The position numbers and the translations under genes were made by a program. DNA of 64,000 nt from the NCBI RefSeq assembly GCF_916618885.1, contig NZ_CAKAKH010000001.1, forward strand, positions 1,537,005-1,601,004, read 5' to 3'. Origin of the DNA: Marinilactibacillus sp. Marseille-P9653 (GTDB lineage Bacteria; Bacillota; Bacilli; Lactobacillales; Carnobacteriaceae_A). The notes beneath the pieces were generated by a model, which was given only the letters and a program-made list of their open reading frames with translations, did no database searches and was not told the DNA's origin. Of the stretch, positions 1-9,228 are shown piece by piece (within the stretch, counting starts at the first letter, position 1; the number at the start of each line of letters is the position of its first letter).

Positions 1-109
1 CTCTGATATGACCTAAACTCGCTACTACTTTATAATTTCTACCAAGATATTTTTCAATTGTTTTTGCTTTAGCTGGTGACTCCACAATGACCAAATATTT
101 ATAAGCCAA
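1..109 (-). CDS. topA: DNA topoisomerase I, N-terminal fragment (cut by window edge)
   Basis: This is the first 36 codons of type IA topoisomerase, which relaxes negative supercoils. The translation begins [20 protein letters not shown] and continues into [16 protein letters not shown], the start of the TOPRIM domain with its catalytic Glu in VESPAKA. The start is a TTG preceded by GAAAGGGG at good spacing. The rest lies outside the window. It follows dprA on the same strand, the usual dprA-topA order of Firmicutes, after a 228-base gap in which I see no gene. Confidence 0.9.
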   Translation of the reverse strand, partial: MAYKYLVIVESPAKAKTIEKYLGRNYKVVASLGHIR

Positions 110-337
110 ATGAACGGCCCCTTTCGTTAGCTCTGATTTGTAAGATTTAAACTAGATGATTCAGTTTGGAATGGCACGATTTAACCGTTGATATCCGTTA
201 ATATTTTGCCTCTAATGCCATATTCTTTTCATTATGAAAGAATCGTTACTCATCATATGCTATACGAATAGGGTTTGTCAACTTGCAAGATCAAAAAAAG
301 TTAAAGGGTCCATCTATCCCTCATGAAAAATGACCGT

Positions 338-1210
338 TTAAAAGTTTATATCCTCTATTACATCATTAGCTGATGTTATCAGTTTTGCACCTATTTTGAT
401 CAATTCATTTGTTCCAGCAGATCGTTCTTCAAAAATCGATCCGGGGACAGCGTAAACGTCTCGATTTTGCTCTAGTGCCTGATAGGCAGTAATCAGACTC
501 CCGCTTCTTTTTTTGGCTTCAATGACGATAACACCAGAACTGATTCCCGAGATAATTCTATTTCTCAGTGGGAAATGGTGTTTGAGTGGCCTAGTTCCTA
601 AAGGAAACTCTGATAAGATCAACTGCTCTTTTTCAATTTTCCTCTGTAATCGTTGATTTTCTCCCGGATAATACCGATCTAAGCCTGTACCGATAACCGC
701 AATCGTTTGGCCACGAGCACGTATACTCGCTTCATGCGCTCGGGTGTCTATTCCTCTAGCCAATCCACTTGAAATCGTGATCCCTTGTTTAACGAGTTCC
801 GGTACGAGTGTGTCTACACTTTTTTGTCCATATACCGTACATTCTCTTGCACCAACAATTCCTACAATATTAGAAGATAACCAATCATAGCTTCCTTTAT
901 AGAACAAAACCAGTGGTGGTAAGAAAATTTCTTTTAACATAAATGGATAAGAAGGATCATCTACCGACACGTATGATACCTCATAACTTTTTAAAGAGTG
1001 CAGTTGTTTATGAACATCAAAATTGGATTTGAATTCAAAAAAAGAAGCCTTCTTTTTTTCAGAAAGCTTCTCATATTGTCTGAACGTGTCTTGAAAAATC
1101 GGGTCTTCTTGGTAAAACTCATTTAAAAAACACCATTTTTCTTTAATCGTCCATTTTGTGTAGTGAGCTAATATAAAACACGTTTCTGAGAGACTTAGAT
1201 AATCGTTCAA
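338..1210 (-). CDS. dprA: DNA processing protein DprA (Smf)
   Basis: DprA binds incoming single-stranded DNA during natural transformation and loads RecA on it. The 290-aa protein has the Rossmann-like DprA core, with VGIVGARECTVYG near residue 115, SGLARGIDTRAHE near 147, IAVIGTGLDRYYP near 168, and the FPLRNRIISG and KRSGSLITA motifs further on. The start is a TTG with AAGGAG nine bases upstream. It is slightly short at the C-terminus and carries no winged-helix extension. It lies between rnhB and topA, as in other Lactobacillales. Whether this strain is competent cannot be judged from the window. Confidence 0.93.
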   Translation of the reverse strand: MNDYLSLSETCFILAHYTKWTIKEKWCFLNEFYQEDPIFQDTFRQYEKLSEKKKASFFEFKSNFDVHKQLHSLKSYEVSYVSVDDPSYPFMLKEIFLPPLVLFYKGSYDWLSSNIVGIVGARECTVYGQKSVDTLVPELVKQGITISSGLARGIDTRAHEASIRARGQTIAVIGTGLDRYYPGENQRLQRKIEKEQLILSEFPLGTRPLKHHFPLRNRIISGISSGVIVIEAKKRSGSLITAYQALEQNRDVYAVPGSIFEERSAGTNELIKIGAKLITSANDVIEDINF

Positions 1211-1288
1211 GTATACACACTCCTTATATAATAGTAGAAACTTACTCAGAAGCTTCTTACTTATATATACTGACTGATAAATTTTAAC

Positions 1289-2065
1289 TTAACGAAACTC
1301 CTGTCTTTCTCTTACTGGTGCAAAAGATAGTCGGTGGATGGGTGTGATTCCTAGTAAGTCCAACCCTTCTAAATGCTGTTTTGTACCGTAACCAGCATTT
1401 TTATCCAATCCGTATCCGGGATATTGCTCATGATAAGCTTCCATCATTTTATCTCTAGTCACTTTTGCCAAGATACTAGCGGCTGCGATCGAAACACTAC
1501 GTGCATCTCCTTTAATCAGACTTTCTTGAGCTATAGGACTATTCAGTTTCATTGCATCAATTAACAAATAATCAGGTTCAATGGGTAAATCCGCTACCGC
1601 CATCTCCATTGCACGTTTACTGGCTTGATAAATGTTGATCTCATCAATTCCTTTAGCATCAACTTGGCCCACGCTATAAGCGATTGCTTTTTCTTTTATC
1701 TCAATAAAAAGTCTTTCTCTAGTGGATAGAGAAAGCTTTTTTGAATCATTCAGTCCGATAATTGGCTGATCTGGATCTAATATAACAGCAGCTGCTACGA
1801 CAGGACCTGCCAGAGGGCCTCTTCCGACTTCATCAATTCCCGCGATAAAAGAAGCTCCTTGATTTCTAGCCGCTTCTTCAAATTTAGACATTATTTGATA
1901 GTCTTTTAAAAGCTTTTGCTGACTTTCCTGATCTTTTTTCCATTTTTTAATGGCACTCTGAACACCTTTACGGTCATCTTTTAAAAGTTCACGGAAAAGA
2001 GGATCGTCTTGATCATTTATTAAATCAAGTTGCTGTTTGATTTCCTTAATTGTCTGCTTCTTCAT
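1289..2065 (-). CDS. rnhB: Ribonuclease HII
   Basis: RNase HII cuts the RNA strand of RNA-DNA hybrids and removes single misincorporated ribonucleotides. The catalytic set is visible: Asp and Glu in FIAGIDEVGRGPLAGPV, then NDSKKLS, a later Asp in LLIDAM, and SIAAASILAKVTRD. I start at the ATG at 2065 because GGAAAG lies eight bases upstream; a neighbouring ATG at 2071 is also possible, while the longer reading from 2104 sits inside rbgA without a ribosome site. It overlaps the end of rbgA by 20 bases, so the two are probably translated from one message. Confidence 0.93.
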   Translation of the reverse strand: MKKQTIKEIKQQLDLINDQDDPLFRELLKDDRKGVQSAIKKWKKDQESQQKLLKDYQIMSKFEEAARNQGASFIAGIDEVGRGPLAGPVVAAAVILDPDQPIIGLNDSKKLSLSTRERLFIEIKEKAIAYSVGQVDAKGIDEINIYQASKRAMEMAVADLPIEPDYLLIDAMKLNSPIAQESLIKGDARSVSIAAASILAKVTRDKMMEAYHEQYPGYGLDKNAGYGTKQHLEGLDLLGITPIHRLSFAPVRERQEFR

Positions 2066-2927
2066 TTTCATCACTTTCCGTAAATATGTCATCCGGTGTT
2101 TCAAGAGTGATTCTACCTAACTTACCGTCTCTTAGCTCATATATCAATGCTTGTGCTGTTCGTTCATAGTCTTCTTTGAAGCCTCTTAGTCGTGTAATTT
2201 CCATTAATAATTCCGGTAATTCCATTCCTTTTTCAAGTTCTTGATCAAATTTATAACGAGATGATAAGGCCCCTGGGTAATGTTGAACCAAGTAATCCAT
2301 TCCAAAAAGTGCAATATCGTCAAGATTCAATAAGGCATCTTTAATTGCCCCTGTTAAAGCCAATCGTTTGCCAACTTCTTGATCTTCGAATTTAGGCCAT
2401 AAAATACCTGGAGTATCCAATAATTCGAGCTCTTTACCGTACTTAATCCATTGCTGTGATTTTGTTACACCAGGTCTATTACCTGTCTGAGCAATATTTT
2501 TACGAGCGAAGCGATTAATCAAAGTAGATTTCCCAACATTAGGAATACCTACACATACGGCTCTGATTGCGCGTGGTTTTAACCCTTTTTTCTCTCTTTT
2601 TTCAAAAAAAGTAGTCAGCGCTACTTTAGCCAGTTTGATGACTTCTTTCATCCCCTGACCTTCTTTTGCATTGATGGAAATTGCATAAATGCCTTGAGAC
2701 TCGTAATATCTGATCCATTCATTAACTTTTTTCATATCAGCTAAATCGCTTTTCATCAATATGGTGATTCTTGGCTTATCTCCAATCATATCTACTAAAT
2801 CAGGGTTTCGACTTGAATAAGGGATTCGAGCATCAACCAGTTCAAATACCACATCTACTAACTTAAGTTTTTCAAGAAATTGTCTTTTAGCTTTGGCCAT
2901 ATGACCTGGGTACCATTGTATTGTCAT
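2046..2927 (-). CDS. rbgA: Ribosome biogenesis GTPase RbgA (YlqF)
   Basis: RbgA is needed for late assembly of the 50S subunit. The 293-aa protein shows the circularly permuted GTPase order typical of the family: the G4 motif (LMKSDL) comes before G1 (GIPNVGKST near residue 126) and G3 (DTPG near 172). The N-terminal WYPGHMAKAKR signature is present, as is a C-terminal ANTAR-like helical region. It is the first gene of an rbgA-rnhB pair that sits behind the lepB terminator. Confidence 0.95.
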   Translation of the reverse strand: MTIQWYPGHMAKAKRQFLEKLKLVDVVFELVDARIPYSSRNPDLVDMIGDKPRITILMKSDLADMKKVNEWIRYYESQGIYAISINAKEGQGMKEVIKLAKVALTTFFEKREKKGLKPRAIRAVCVGIPNVGKSTLINRFARKNIAQTGNRPGVTKSQQWIKYGKELELLDTPGILWPKFEDQEVGKRLALTGAIKDALLNLDDIALFGMDYLVQHYPGALSSRYKFDQELEKGMELPELLMEITRLRGFKEDYERTAQALIYELRDGKLGRITLETPDDIFTESDENEEADN

Positions 2928-2991
2928 TATTTTTCTCCTAACACATTATCTATTATCAGTGTATCATGAATTAGCTTATTTCATGAAAAAA

Positions 2992-3026
2992 AGTTGGTAC
3001 AGAAGGTCTCCCTTCATTTACCAACT
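2992..3026 (-). terminator. Rho-independent terminator after lepB
   Basis: Read on the minus strand, the arms AGTTGGTA and TACCAACT enclose a 19-base loop and are followed directly by a run of seven T. It lies 12 bases after the first signal peptidase gene and separates it from rbgA. Confidence 0.85.
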
Positions 3027-3037
3027 ATCTTTTTGCT

Positions 3038-3679
3038 TTAATCGTTATTATCAATACGGCCAAAGTGTTCGAAAGGTAATAGTCTATAGTTTGTTATACC
3101 AGTAACCGAATCTTCTGGCACAAAACCAAAATAACGACTATCTCTAGAATTTCCGCGATTATCACCCATAACGAAAAACTCATTTTCAGGTACCGTCTGA
3201 ACACCTTGAAGAGATTCAAGTGAGAACTCGTTGATAGTTCCTCCAATAACAGGAGCATCCAGTTCTTCTAACCCTTCAAGATAAGGTTCTTCAACTTCCT
3301 CGTTGTTCACATAAAGCGTATCATTGCTATATCTTATTTCGTCTCCAGGGACACCAATGACTCTTTTAATATATTGTTTTTCAGGTTCGTCTGGTGCGGG
3401 AAATACGATAATATCAAAAGGTTCAACTTCCCCGATCTTGCTGAGTAAAAGTTTATCTCCCTCTTCAAGCGTCGGCGCCATCGATTCGCCTTCCACGCTA
3501 ACAAAGGTATAGACATACGTTTGAAAGAGCAGTATCAAGCCGGTTATAACAGCAATGTACAGTAACGTGCTAATGACTTCTTGAAAAAATGTGCGTTTCT
3601 TCTCGGGTTTTTTAGCTTTTTTGTCATGCTTACTTTTTCTAGGTTCGTAATTGGTTTCTTCGTATTGTTGATCACTCAT
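3038..3679 (-). CDS. lepB: Type I signal peptidase (copy 1)
   Basis: This membrane protease removes signal peptides from exported proteins. The 213-aa protein has a long charged cytoplasmic N-terminus (about 30 residues, rich in Lys), one membrane segment at about 37-57, then the catalytic Ser66 in GESMAPTL and Lys105 in YIKRVIGVPGDE. The C-terminal box MGDNRGNSRDSRYFG is complete. It follows a second signal peptidase gene after only 60 bases, so both are probably transcribed from the promoter before copy 2. The two proteins differ strongly, so the pair is not a recent duplication. Confidence 0.95.
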   Translation of the reverse strand: MSDQQYEETNYEPRKSKHDKKAKKPEKKRTFFQEVISTLLYIAVITGLILLFQTYVYTFVSVEGESMAPTLEEGDKLLLSKIGEVEPFDIIVFPAPDEPEKQYIKRVIGVPGDEIRYSNDTLYVNNEEVEEPYLEGLEELDAPVIGGTINEFSLESLQGVQTVPENEFFVMGDNRGNSRDSRYFGFVPEDSVTGITNYRLLPFEHFGRIDNND

Positions 3680-3730
3680 TAATCAACCTTCTCTCTAACA
3701 TAATGATATAGGGATTTTTCAAAAATTGGT

Positions 3731-4270
3731 TCAATGCCATCCTATTCTTTCGAAGGGATAATAGAGCAGAACAACTTTACCTATAACTGATTCACTGGAT
3801 ATACTACCATAAAAACGACTATCATAACTATAACGACGATTGTCTCCCATTAAAAAATACTCGCCTTCAGGGACTCTCTGATCACCTGTTTGAATAAGAT
3901 CAAAATTTGAAGTCCAAAGTCCAGGCTCCTCATTAATCTCATCACGGTCAAAGAAAGGTTCTGCTACGACTTGATTGTTCACGTACAATTGATCTTGTTC
4001 ATACCGTATAGACTCTCCAGGCAGTCCTATAACCCTTTTAACAACCGTTTTATTCATCGGATCTGTAAACACGAGAATATCGAATCGTTCTATTGAAGAT
4101 ACGGTCGACATCACTACTTTATCATTTGAATCAAATGTTGGATACATGGATATTCCAGTAACATCTGTAGGTATTAAAATATAAAGTCTTAAAAAGGCAC
4201 CGACTAAAACGAGGCCAAACAAGACTTTCGCGATGCGCTTACGTCTTAATTTTTTAAGACTTTCTTGCAT
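3731..4270 (-). CDS. lepB: Type I signal peptidase (copy 2)
   Basis: This second signal peptidase I has 179 aa. A short basic N-terminus (KKLRRKR) is followed by one membrane segment at about 15-33, the catalytic Ser in GISMYPTF near residue 41, the catalytic Lys in VVKRVIGLPGE near residue 78, and MGDNRRYSYDSRFYG. I start at the second ATG (4270): the first ATG at 4276 overlaps the GAGG ribosome site, while 4270 has that site at seven bases. It is the promoter-proximal member of a tandem signal peptidase pair. The division of labour between the two copies cannot be read from sequence. Confidence 0.93.
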   Translation of the reverse strand: MQESLKKLRRKRIAKVLFGLVLVGAFLRLYILIPTDVTGISMYPTFDSNDKVVMSTVSSIERFDILVFTDPMNKTVVKRVIGLPGESIRYEQDQLYVNNQVVAEPFFDRDEINEEPGLWTSNFDLIQTGDQRVPEGEYFLMGDNRRYSYDSRFYGSISSESVIGKVVLLYYPFERIGWH

Positions 4271-4316
4271 ATGCATCCTCTTTCTGAATAAAGTAATTGA
4301 AATGATTGATTAACTT

Positions 4317-4346
4317 ATTATAGCTCATATTTTCCATTTTTATCAA
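4317..4346 (-). promoter_or_regulatory. Sigma-A type promoter for the signal peptidase pair
   Basis: On the minus strand, TTGATA (4341-4346) and TATAAT (4317-4322) are separated by 18 bases, about 47 bases before the start codon of copy 2. This is a close match to the housekeeping consensus. Confidence 0.7.
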
Positions 4347-4403
4347 GCCATTTTTAATTGTACAGTCATCTGTTGATTGTAACCCTTATCTTATTCAGAC
4401 AAA

Positions 4404-4431
4404 AAGCGATTTATAAATTCATAAATCGCTT
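4404..4431 (-). terminator. Rho-independent terminator after ctpA
   Basis: Eleven-base arms (AAGCGATTTAT and its complement) with a six-base loop are followed on the minus strand by TTT. It lies just downstream of the protease gene and ends the operon ypmR to ctpA. Confidence 0.8.
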
Positions 4432-4438
4432 CGAGTCT

Positions 4439-5911
4439 TTATTCTTCATTTAAGATTTTTACTGCTTCTTCATATTGTGTGTCATTTGATTCGATCAAGG
4501 CTCTCAAAGCTTCAACGAGTTTTGTAGCCGTAGATCCAGTAACAATACCATCAACCTCTAATTCATGATCTTCTTGGAAACTTCTGACAGCGGATTGCGT
4601 TTCTTCTGTAAACGTGTCCCCAGAGTCTCCTACTGGATATTCAAGTGCTTCAAGAACAGCATTCAAGTTGGCAACCTCTTCAGAGCTATCCTCTATTTGA
4701 TAAGTTTCTTGACTATTCACAATGAGTAAGTTCTGATATTCAGGCATTGCGACTTCAATATCAGGAGCAATCCCTTTTTCATGAATCCACTCGCCATTAG
4801 CTGTCAACCATTTACCTGTCGTATATTTCACTTCGCCTTCGCCATCAACAATCGGTGCAACGTTTTGTATTGTACCTTTACCAAATGTTGTTTGTCCGAT
4901 CAATTGAATGCCCGCCGATTCACTAAGCGCACCTGCTATAATTTCAGACGCACTTGCACTACCTTCGTTAATAAGCAGCACCGCCTCGCCTTCAAACTTG
5001 TACTCTCCAAGATTTTCAGAATCTGCAAGGTAGACAAACGGCTCTTCGCCTCTGCCTTGAGACTGCATCAATGGTTTGCCGTCTTCAACAAAGATATTGG
5101 AAATTTGTAAAGCACTATCTAGAAGGCCGCCAGGGTTACTCCGAACGTCAAATACATACTTTTCGGCACCTTGTTCCTTTAGAGTTTCTATAGCATTAAC
5201 AAGCTCTTCATATGTTGGTCGATTGAAATTCGTAATACGAATATGACCAATCGATGGATTATTGCTGTCCATCTCATAAACGACTGATTCTACAGGAATA
5301 GCATCCCTAGTCAAGGTTACGGTAAACTCTTCACCGCTACGTTGAAGTAAAATGGTCACTTCAGAATCTTTAGGTCCTCTGATTAGAGCTACTGCATCTG
5401 ATAAGGACAATTCTGCTACTGATTCACCGTCAATTTCTACGATCATATCATTCGCCTGCAGTCCTGCTTCTTCTGCTGGTGAGCCAGCTATTGGAGAAAC
5501 GATTCGAACAAATTCTCCTTCTTTCATAACTTCTGCGCCAATTCCTTCAAATTCCCCATCAGTACTTTCTTGTAAAGAAGTTGATTCACTGACATCTAGG
5601 TATTCCGTATAGGGATCCCCGATTGAACCAGCCATACCTTCAAGTGCACCTTCAATCAGCACTTGAGAATCAATTTCTTCGAAATAATTCTCCATCAGCA
5701 CTGAATAGAGTTCTTCAACTTGTATTAATTCATCTGGTAATTGGTTTTGCATTTCTGGTTGTGTACTAATCGTGCTTTCTGACTGCTCATCTGATCCTCT
5801 AACGGCCAGACTAGTTCCTGCAATACCTACGACCAATACTACAACTAACGAAAGAATATAAGTCGTCAAACTGACTTTTTTAGGTTGTTTATTTCCTGGA
5901 TCTTGTTCCAT
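4439..5911 (-). CDS. S41 family carboxyl-terminal processing protease with peptidoglycan-binding domain
   Basis: This is a membrane-anchored periplasm-side serine protease of the CtpA/CtpB type, 490 aa. It has an N-terminal membrane segment at about 15-36, a PDZ domain at about 110-190, and the S41 catalytic core. The catalytic Ser is in NEGSASASEIIAG near residue 318 and the Lys in TTFGKGTIQ about 25 residues later. A peptidoglycan_binding_1 type domain (about 405-475) closes the protein. The ribosome site AGAGGA precedes the ATG. It is the last gene of a minus-strand run after deoD. The natural substrate is unknown; such proteases often act on cell-wall or signalling proteins. Confidence 0.93.
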   Translation of the reverse strand: MEQDPGNKQPKKVSLTTYILSLVVVLVVGIAGTSLAVRGSDEQSESTISTQPEMQNQLPDELIQVEELYSVLMENYFEEIDSQVLIEGALEGMAGSIGDPYTEYLDVSESTSLQESTDGEFEGIGAEVMKEGEFVRIVSPIAGSPAEEAGLQANDMIVEIDGESVAELSLSDAVALIRGPKDSEVTILLQRSGEEFTVTLTRDAIPVESVVYEMDSNNPSIGHIRITNFNRPTYEELVNAIETLKEQGAEKYVFDVRSNPGGLLDSALQISNIFVEDGKPLMQSQGRGEEPFVYLADSENLGEYKFEGEAVLLINEGSASASEIIAGALSESAGIQLIGQTTFGKGTIQNVAPIVDGEGEVKYTTGKWLTANGEWIHEKGIAPDIEVAMPEYQNLLIVNSQETYQIEDSSEEVANLNAVLEALEYPVGDSGDTFTEETQSAVRSFQEDHELEVDGIVTGSTATKLVEALRALIESNDTQYEEAVKILNEE

Positions 5912-5946
5912 GAACTTCCTCTTTTCTCGACTAATCCCTTATTAAG

Positions 5947-6663
5947 CTAAGCTTCATTGGCTTTTAGAGCCGTTTCTAGTGCGATAACCATCATGTCGTC
6001 AAATGTTCTTTCTCTTTCTTCTGAAGTCGTCTCTTCACCAGTAATTAAATGGTCACTAATCGTTAAAAGAGCCAGCGCTTTTTTATTGTATTTAGCAGCT
6101 AACAGATAAAGACCAGCCGCTTCCATTTCAACAGCAAGTACTCCATAATCTGCTAATTTCATTTTATCGAGTTCTTGATTATAAAAACGGTCTGCACTCA
6201 AGACATTTCCGACTTTGATTTTCATTCCTTTTGCAGTCCCGATATCATATGCATCTTTCAACAAACCAAAATCCGCTATTGGAGCAAAGTCTACCTGGTT
6301 TTCAAAGGTATTTCGAACAGCACTTGAATCAGTAGTAGCCGCTTGCGCCAATACCACATCTCTAATTTCTACTTCTTTTTTCATTCCGCCAGCTGAACCT
6401 ACACGCATCAATGTCTGAACGCCATAATCTTGAATCAATTCTTCTACATAGATCATGATTGAAGGAATGCCCATGCCAGTACCTTGCACGGAAATTTTCT
6501 GTCCTTTATAAGTTCCCGTATATCCAAAAGCATTTCTAACCGTATTGTATTGAACAACATCTTCTAGAAAAGTTTCTGCGATATACTTTGCTCTTAAAGG
6601 ATCTCCTGGTAATAGAACCGTTTCTGCTATATCGCCTTGTTTAGCTTCAATATGTGTACTCAT
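5947..6663 (-). CDS. deoD: Purine nucleoside phosphorylase, DeoD type
   Basis: DeoD splits purine nucleosides with phosphate into base and (deoxy)ribose 1-phosphate for salvage. The 238-aa protein matches the hexameric PNP family in length and motifs: [10 protein letters not shown]-like [15 protein letters not shown] near residue 18, GTGMGIPS near 61, RVGSAGG near 87, the VEMEAAGLY motif near 180, and SDHLITGE near 204. The ribosome site AGGGAG precedes the ATG. A deoC gene, which would use the sugar product after mutase action, lies far away at 60.8 kb. Confidence 0.95.
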   Translation of the reverse strand: MSTHIEAKQGDIAETVLLPGDPLRAKYIAETFLEDVVQYNTVRNAFGYTGTYKGQKISVQGTGMGIPSIMIYVEELIQDYGVQTLMRVGSAGGMKKEVEIRDVVLAQAATTDSSAVRNTFENQVDFAPIADFGLLKDAYDIGTAKGMKIKVGNVLSADRFYNQELDKMKLADYGVLAVEMEAAGLYLLAAKYNKKALALLTISDHLITGEETTSEERERTFDDMMVIALETALKANEA

Positions 6664-6696
6664 CGTTGCATCTCCCTAATCGTTTAATAGTTGAAC

Positions 6697-6921
6697 TTAA
6701 TTTGAATTTTTATCAATGTAACTTCCCCAAGCTTCATCAAAAACATCCATACTCGGCAGATAATGTCCATTTAGTTCCAGATAAGCGCTGATTTCATCAT
6801 AGTCTTCCGATTGCTTTGGAAAGCTACCGTCATTTTCTGCATGATTTGCAAAAAGCGTTACAGCATCTTTCTTTCTGGGATCTCTTTCAGTCATAAGATA
6901 ATGATAAAACGGTCGAATCAT
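6697..6921 (-). CDS. yozE: YozE family protein (UPF0346)
   Basis: This is a 74-aa small protein of the YozE SAM-like fold, of unknown role. The sequence [15 protein letters not shown] and the later YDEISAYLELN and FDEAWGSYI match the family closely. I start at 6921, where the ATG overlaps the msrA stop codon by one base (TAATG) and AAAGGAG lies at good spacing; longer readings run into msrA. The overlap implies translational coupling to msrA, the same neighbour as in related bacteria. Confidence 0.9.
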   Translation of the reverse strand: MIRPFYHYLMTERDPRKKDAVTLFANHAENDGSFPKQSEDYDEISAYLELNGHYLPSMDVFDEAWGSYIDKNSN

Positions 6922-7439
6922 TACTTTGCTCCTTTGGAGTTTGCAGCTTCCCATTCAGCCCGTTCAGCTTTTTCTTGCTTATACAAACGTGGATTTTTTT
7001 TGTAAAACTCTTGGTGTTCTTCTTCAGCTTCATAAAAAACACCAGCTTCTTCTATTGTAGTAACAATAGGGTCCTGATACTTTCCACTTTCTTGTAGCTT
7101 TTCTTTTGAAGTCTCAGCAATTTCTTTTTGAGTGTCTGAATAATAATAAATGACTGGTCTGTAACTATCCCCACGGTCCATAAATTGTCCCATTGCGTCA
7201 GTTGGATCCGTCTGATCCCAATATAATGATATAAGTGACTCATACGTTACTTTATCAGGATCAAATTCAATTAACACAGCTTCCGTGTGACCTGTTGTTT
7301 GACTTTTAACTTGTTCATAATTTGGATTTTCAACGTGTCCTCCTGTATAACCTGACAACACAGATACAATGCCATCTTGTTCTTCAAATGGCTCTACCAT
7401 ACACCAGAAGCATCCACCTGCAAATAATGCTTTTTCCAT
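6921..7439 (-). CDS. msrA: Peptide methionine-S-sulfoxide reductase MsrA
   Basis: MsrA reduces the S form of methionine sulfoxide in proteins and repairs oxidative damage. The 172-aa protein begins with the catalytic motif [12 protein letters not shown], and carries [21 protein letters not shown] and YRPVIYY. No msrB domain is fused or adjacent. It lies in the conserved ypmR-ypmS-msrA-yozE order. No resolving cysteines are evident at the C-terminus, which ends in a basic tail. Confidence 0.95.
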   Translation of the reverse strand: MEKALFAGGCFWCMVEPFEEQDGIVSVLSGYTGGHVENPNYEQVKSQTTGHTEAVLIEFDPDKVTYESLISLYWDQTDPTDAMGQFMDRGDSYRPVIYYYSDTQKEIAETSKEKLQESGKYQDPIVTTIEEAGVFYEAEEEHQEFYKKNPRLYKQEKAERAEWEAANSKGAK

Positions 7440-7496
7440 CTATCTCAACACCTCTTTATTATATTTTCAGTACGATGACTCATCTGAGCTAGTTTA

Positions 7497-8120
7497 TCAT
7501 CTTACTGCCTCAACTGGCAAATGGATATTCAACCGAATATCATCCTCTTCTAAATTGATTCGATCAGCAGAGAAACGCGTTCCATTATCTAACTCAAATT
7601 CATTAAGATTAACAATGATGAACTGATTTTCACTGTCGATGACAATCCACTCTGGAAAATCGACCTGTCTTGCTAATTGGGACATAGCGAAGCTGATCGG
7701 CAAGTTAAGTGATCCAATATTGATTGAATCCCCTCTTAGCTGTAAATTGCCGTTCTCTAAAACATACGGTGTCATATATAGAGAAAACTGTATTGGGAAT
7801 CCGAAAACCTCGATTTCCCCATTTAACTCAGCAGATTCTTCTAAAGAGAAACTAAAGCCCGCATATTGATCGTCCAGTTCTTTTTCAAGGTACTCATTCG
7901 TCAGCCTTGTTACATCAGCCTTCGTTGTACTGACTTCAAAAATCAAATCATCGTCGTTTGTCACAAGTGGTGCTGTATTTTCTTCGCCTACACTCACTGG
8001 TTGTAATTGAACAGCTAACCATATAGCAGCACCTATAATTAAGCCGATTAAAATCAAAAAGGCCCATTTCCAGACATTGACTGTTTTCTTATTACTTGAA
8101 TTATCTGAGCGTTGTTCCAC
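7497..8120 (-). CDS. ypmS: YpmS family membrane-anchored protein (DUF2140)
   Basis: This is a 207-aa protein with a short cytoplasmic N-terminus and one membrane segment at about 17-38, followed by an extracellular beta-rich domain containing ADVTRLTNEYLEKEL and FPEWIVIDSENQ. It resembles Bacillus YpmS in length and order. It lies 19 bases after ypmR, its usual partner, so the two probably act together at the membrane. The family's biochemical role is not established. Confidence 0.85.
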   Translation of the reverse strand: MEQRSDNSSNKKTVNVWKWAFLILIGLIIGAAIWLAVQLQPVSVGEENTAPLVTNDDDLIFEVSTTKADVTRLTNEYLEKELDDQYAGFSFSLEESAELNGEIEVFGFPIQFSLYMTPYVLENGNLQLRGDSINIGSLNLPISFAMSQLARQVDFPEWIVIDSENQFIIVNLNEFELDNGTRFSADRINLEEDDIRLNIHLPVEAVR

Positions 8121-8139
8121 TATATTAATCTTCCTTTCT

Positions 8140-9027
8140 TTATCTATTCATACTGAGCAAGGAGTCAGTATCTTCAAGTTCTTTTTCAATTGCTTCTCTT
8201 AAGGCTGAAGCCATAACCTTGTAACCACTATCGTTCGGATGAAATAAATCGTCTTCGAACAAGTATGGATGATTGGTATCTTGAATGTCTTCTAAGGAAT
8301 CACCACTATTTGATTCCACTTCTGTTTCAGTGGGCGCATCACTTGGATTAAATAATGAATCAATTTCTACAAATGTTACATTATCAGTATTTTCGGCAAT
8401 CTCTACAGTCCTCTCATTCCATAAATCAAAGACAGCCTGCAACCCTTCAAATTCCGCAAAGTAGTAATGGTAAGGATTGTACAGCCCGTATATATAAATC
8501 GAAGCCTCATCATTATACTGATTCAATAAAGAAAAGATGCTGTTTAAATTTTCTTCATACTCTTGTATGGTGGTTTCAAAATCTTCAACAGATCCATTTA
8601 ACCCCACTTGTCTGAAGTTCCTGATTAAATCATTCCCCCCAACCGTTAAAGTAATAATGTTAGCTTCTTTTAAATCTGCCTGTGCCTCTTCGTTTTCTTC
8701 CAGTAAATTCATTAATTGACTAGAAGTATCTCCTGCGTGACCATAGTTTGCTGTTTGAACGTTTTTGACATTAGGATTGGTTCTTAACATGTCTGCAACT
8801 AACGGAACGTAGCCACCTCTTTGTGTACTGTCGCCTACACCTTCTGTTAAAGAATCGCCTACAGCAACTAAGTCCAAGAAAACTCTACTTTGTTGCTGCG
8901 CTATTTCCTCATTTTCAGAACTAGATGAATTGGACTTTGGAACAAGAAAATCCAAAACCACATAGCTTAAAAGTGCAAACAAAATGATACTGATCAAGCT
9001 AAATCCTACTTTTTTTAATGTTCTCAT
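8140..9027 (-). CDS. ypmR: YpmR-like SGNH/GDSL hydrolase
   Basis: This is a membrane-anchored or secreted SGNH hydrolase of 295 aa. An N-terminal hydrophobic segment (about 8-30) precedes the enzyme domain. Block I is VAVGDSLTEGVGD near residue 56, block II Gly is in NYGHAGDTSSQL, block III Asn is in LTVGGNDL, and block V is DLFHPNDSGY, so the full Ser/Gly/Asn/His set is present. It opens the operon with ypmS. The natural ester substrate is unknown; lipid or cell-wall acyl groups are plausible given the location. Confidence 0.9.
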   Translation of the reverse strand: MRTLKKVGFSLISIILFALLSYVVLDFLVPKSNSSSSENEEIAQQQSRVFLDLVAVGDSLTEGVGDSTQRGGYVPLVADMLRTNPNVKNVQTANYGHAGDTSSQLMNLLEENEEAQADLKEANIITLTVGGNDLIRNFRQVGLNGSVEDFETTIQEYEENLNSIFSLLNQYNDEASIYIYGLYNPYHYYFAEFEGLQAVFDLWNERTVEIAENTDNVTFVEIDSLFNPSDAPTETEVESNSGDSLEDIQDTNHPYLFEDDLFHPNDSGYKVMASALREAIEKELEDTDSLLSMNR

Positions 9028-9228
9028 AAAGAAGTCCTTTCCAGATTAAAAATCTTCTATTTTTGAAATTGAACTAGATAAAAAAATCTAAAAGTCGCTT
9101 TCAGTAAGATGAATATGCTATACTAAATTTGTCAAAATGATTTGGTTACTATTTGAAAGTACCCAAAAGATAGTATACCAAATTATCGTATTGACGTACA
9201 GAAGTGAAGGTTGTAGAGGAGGTATAAT

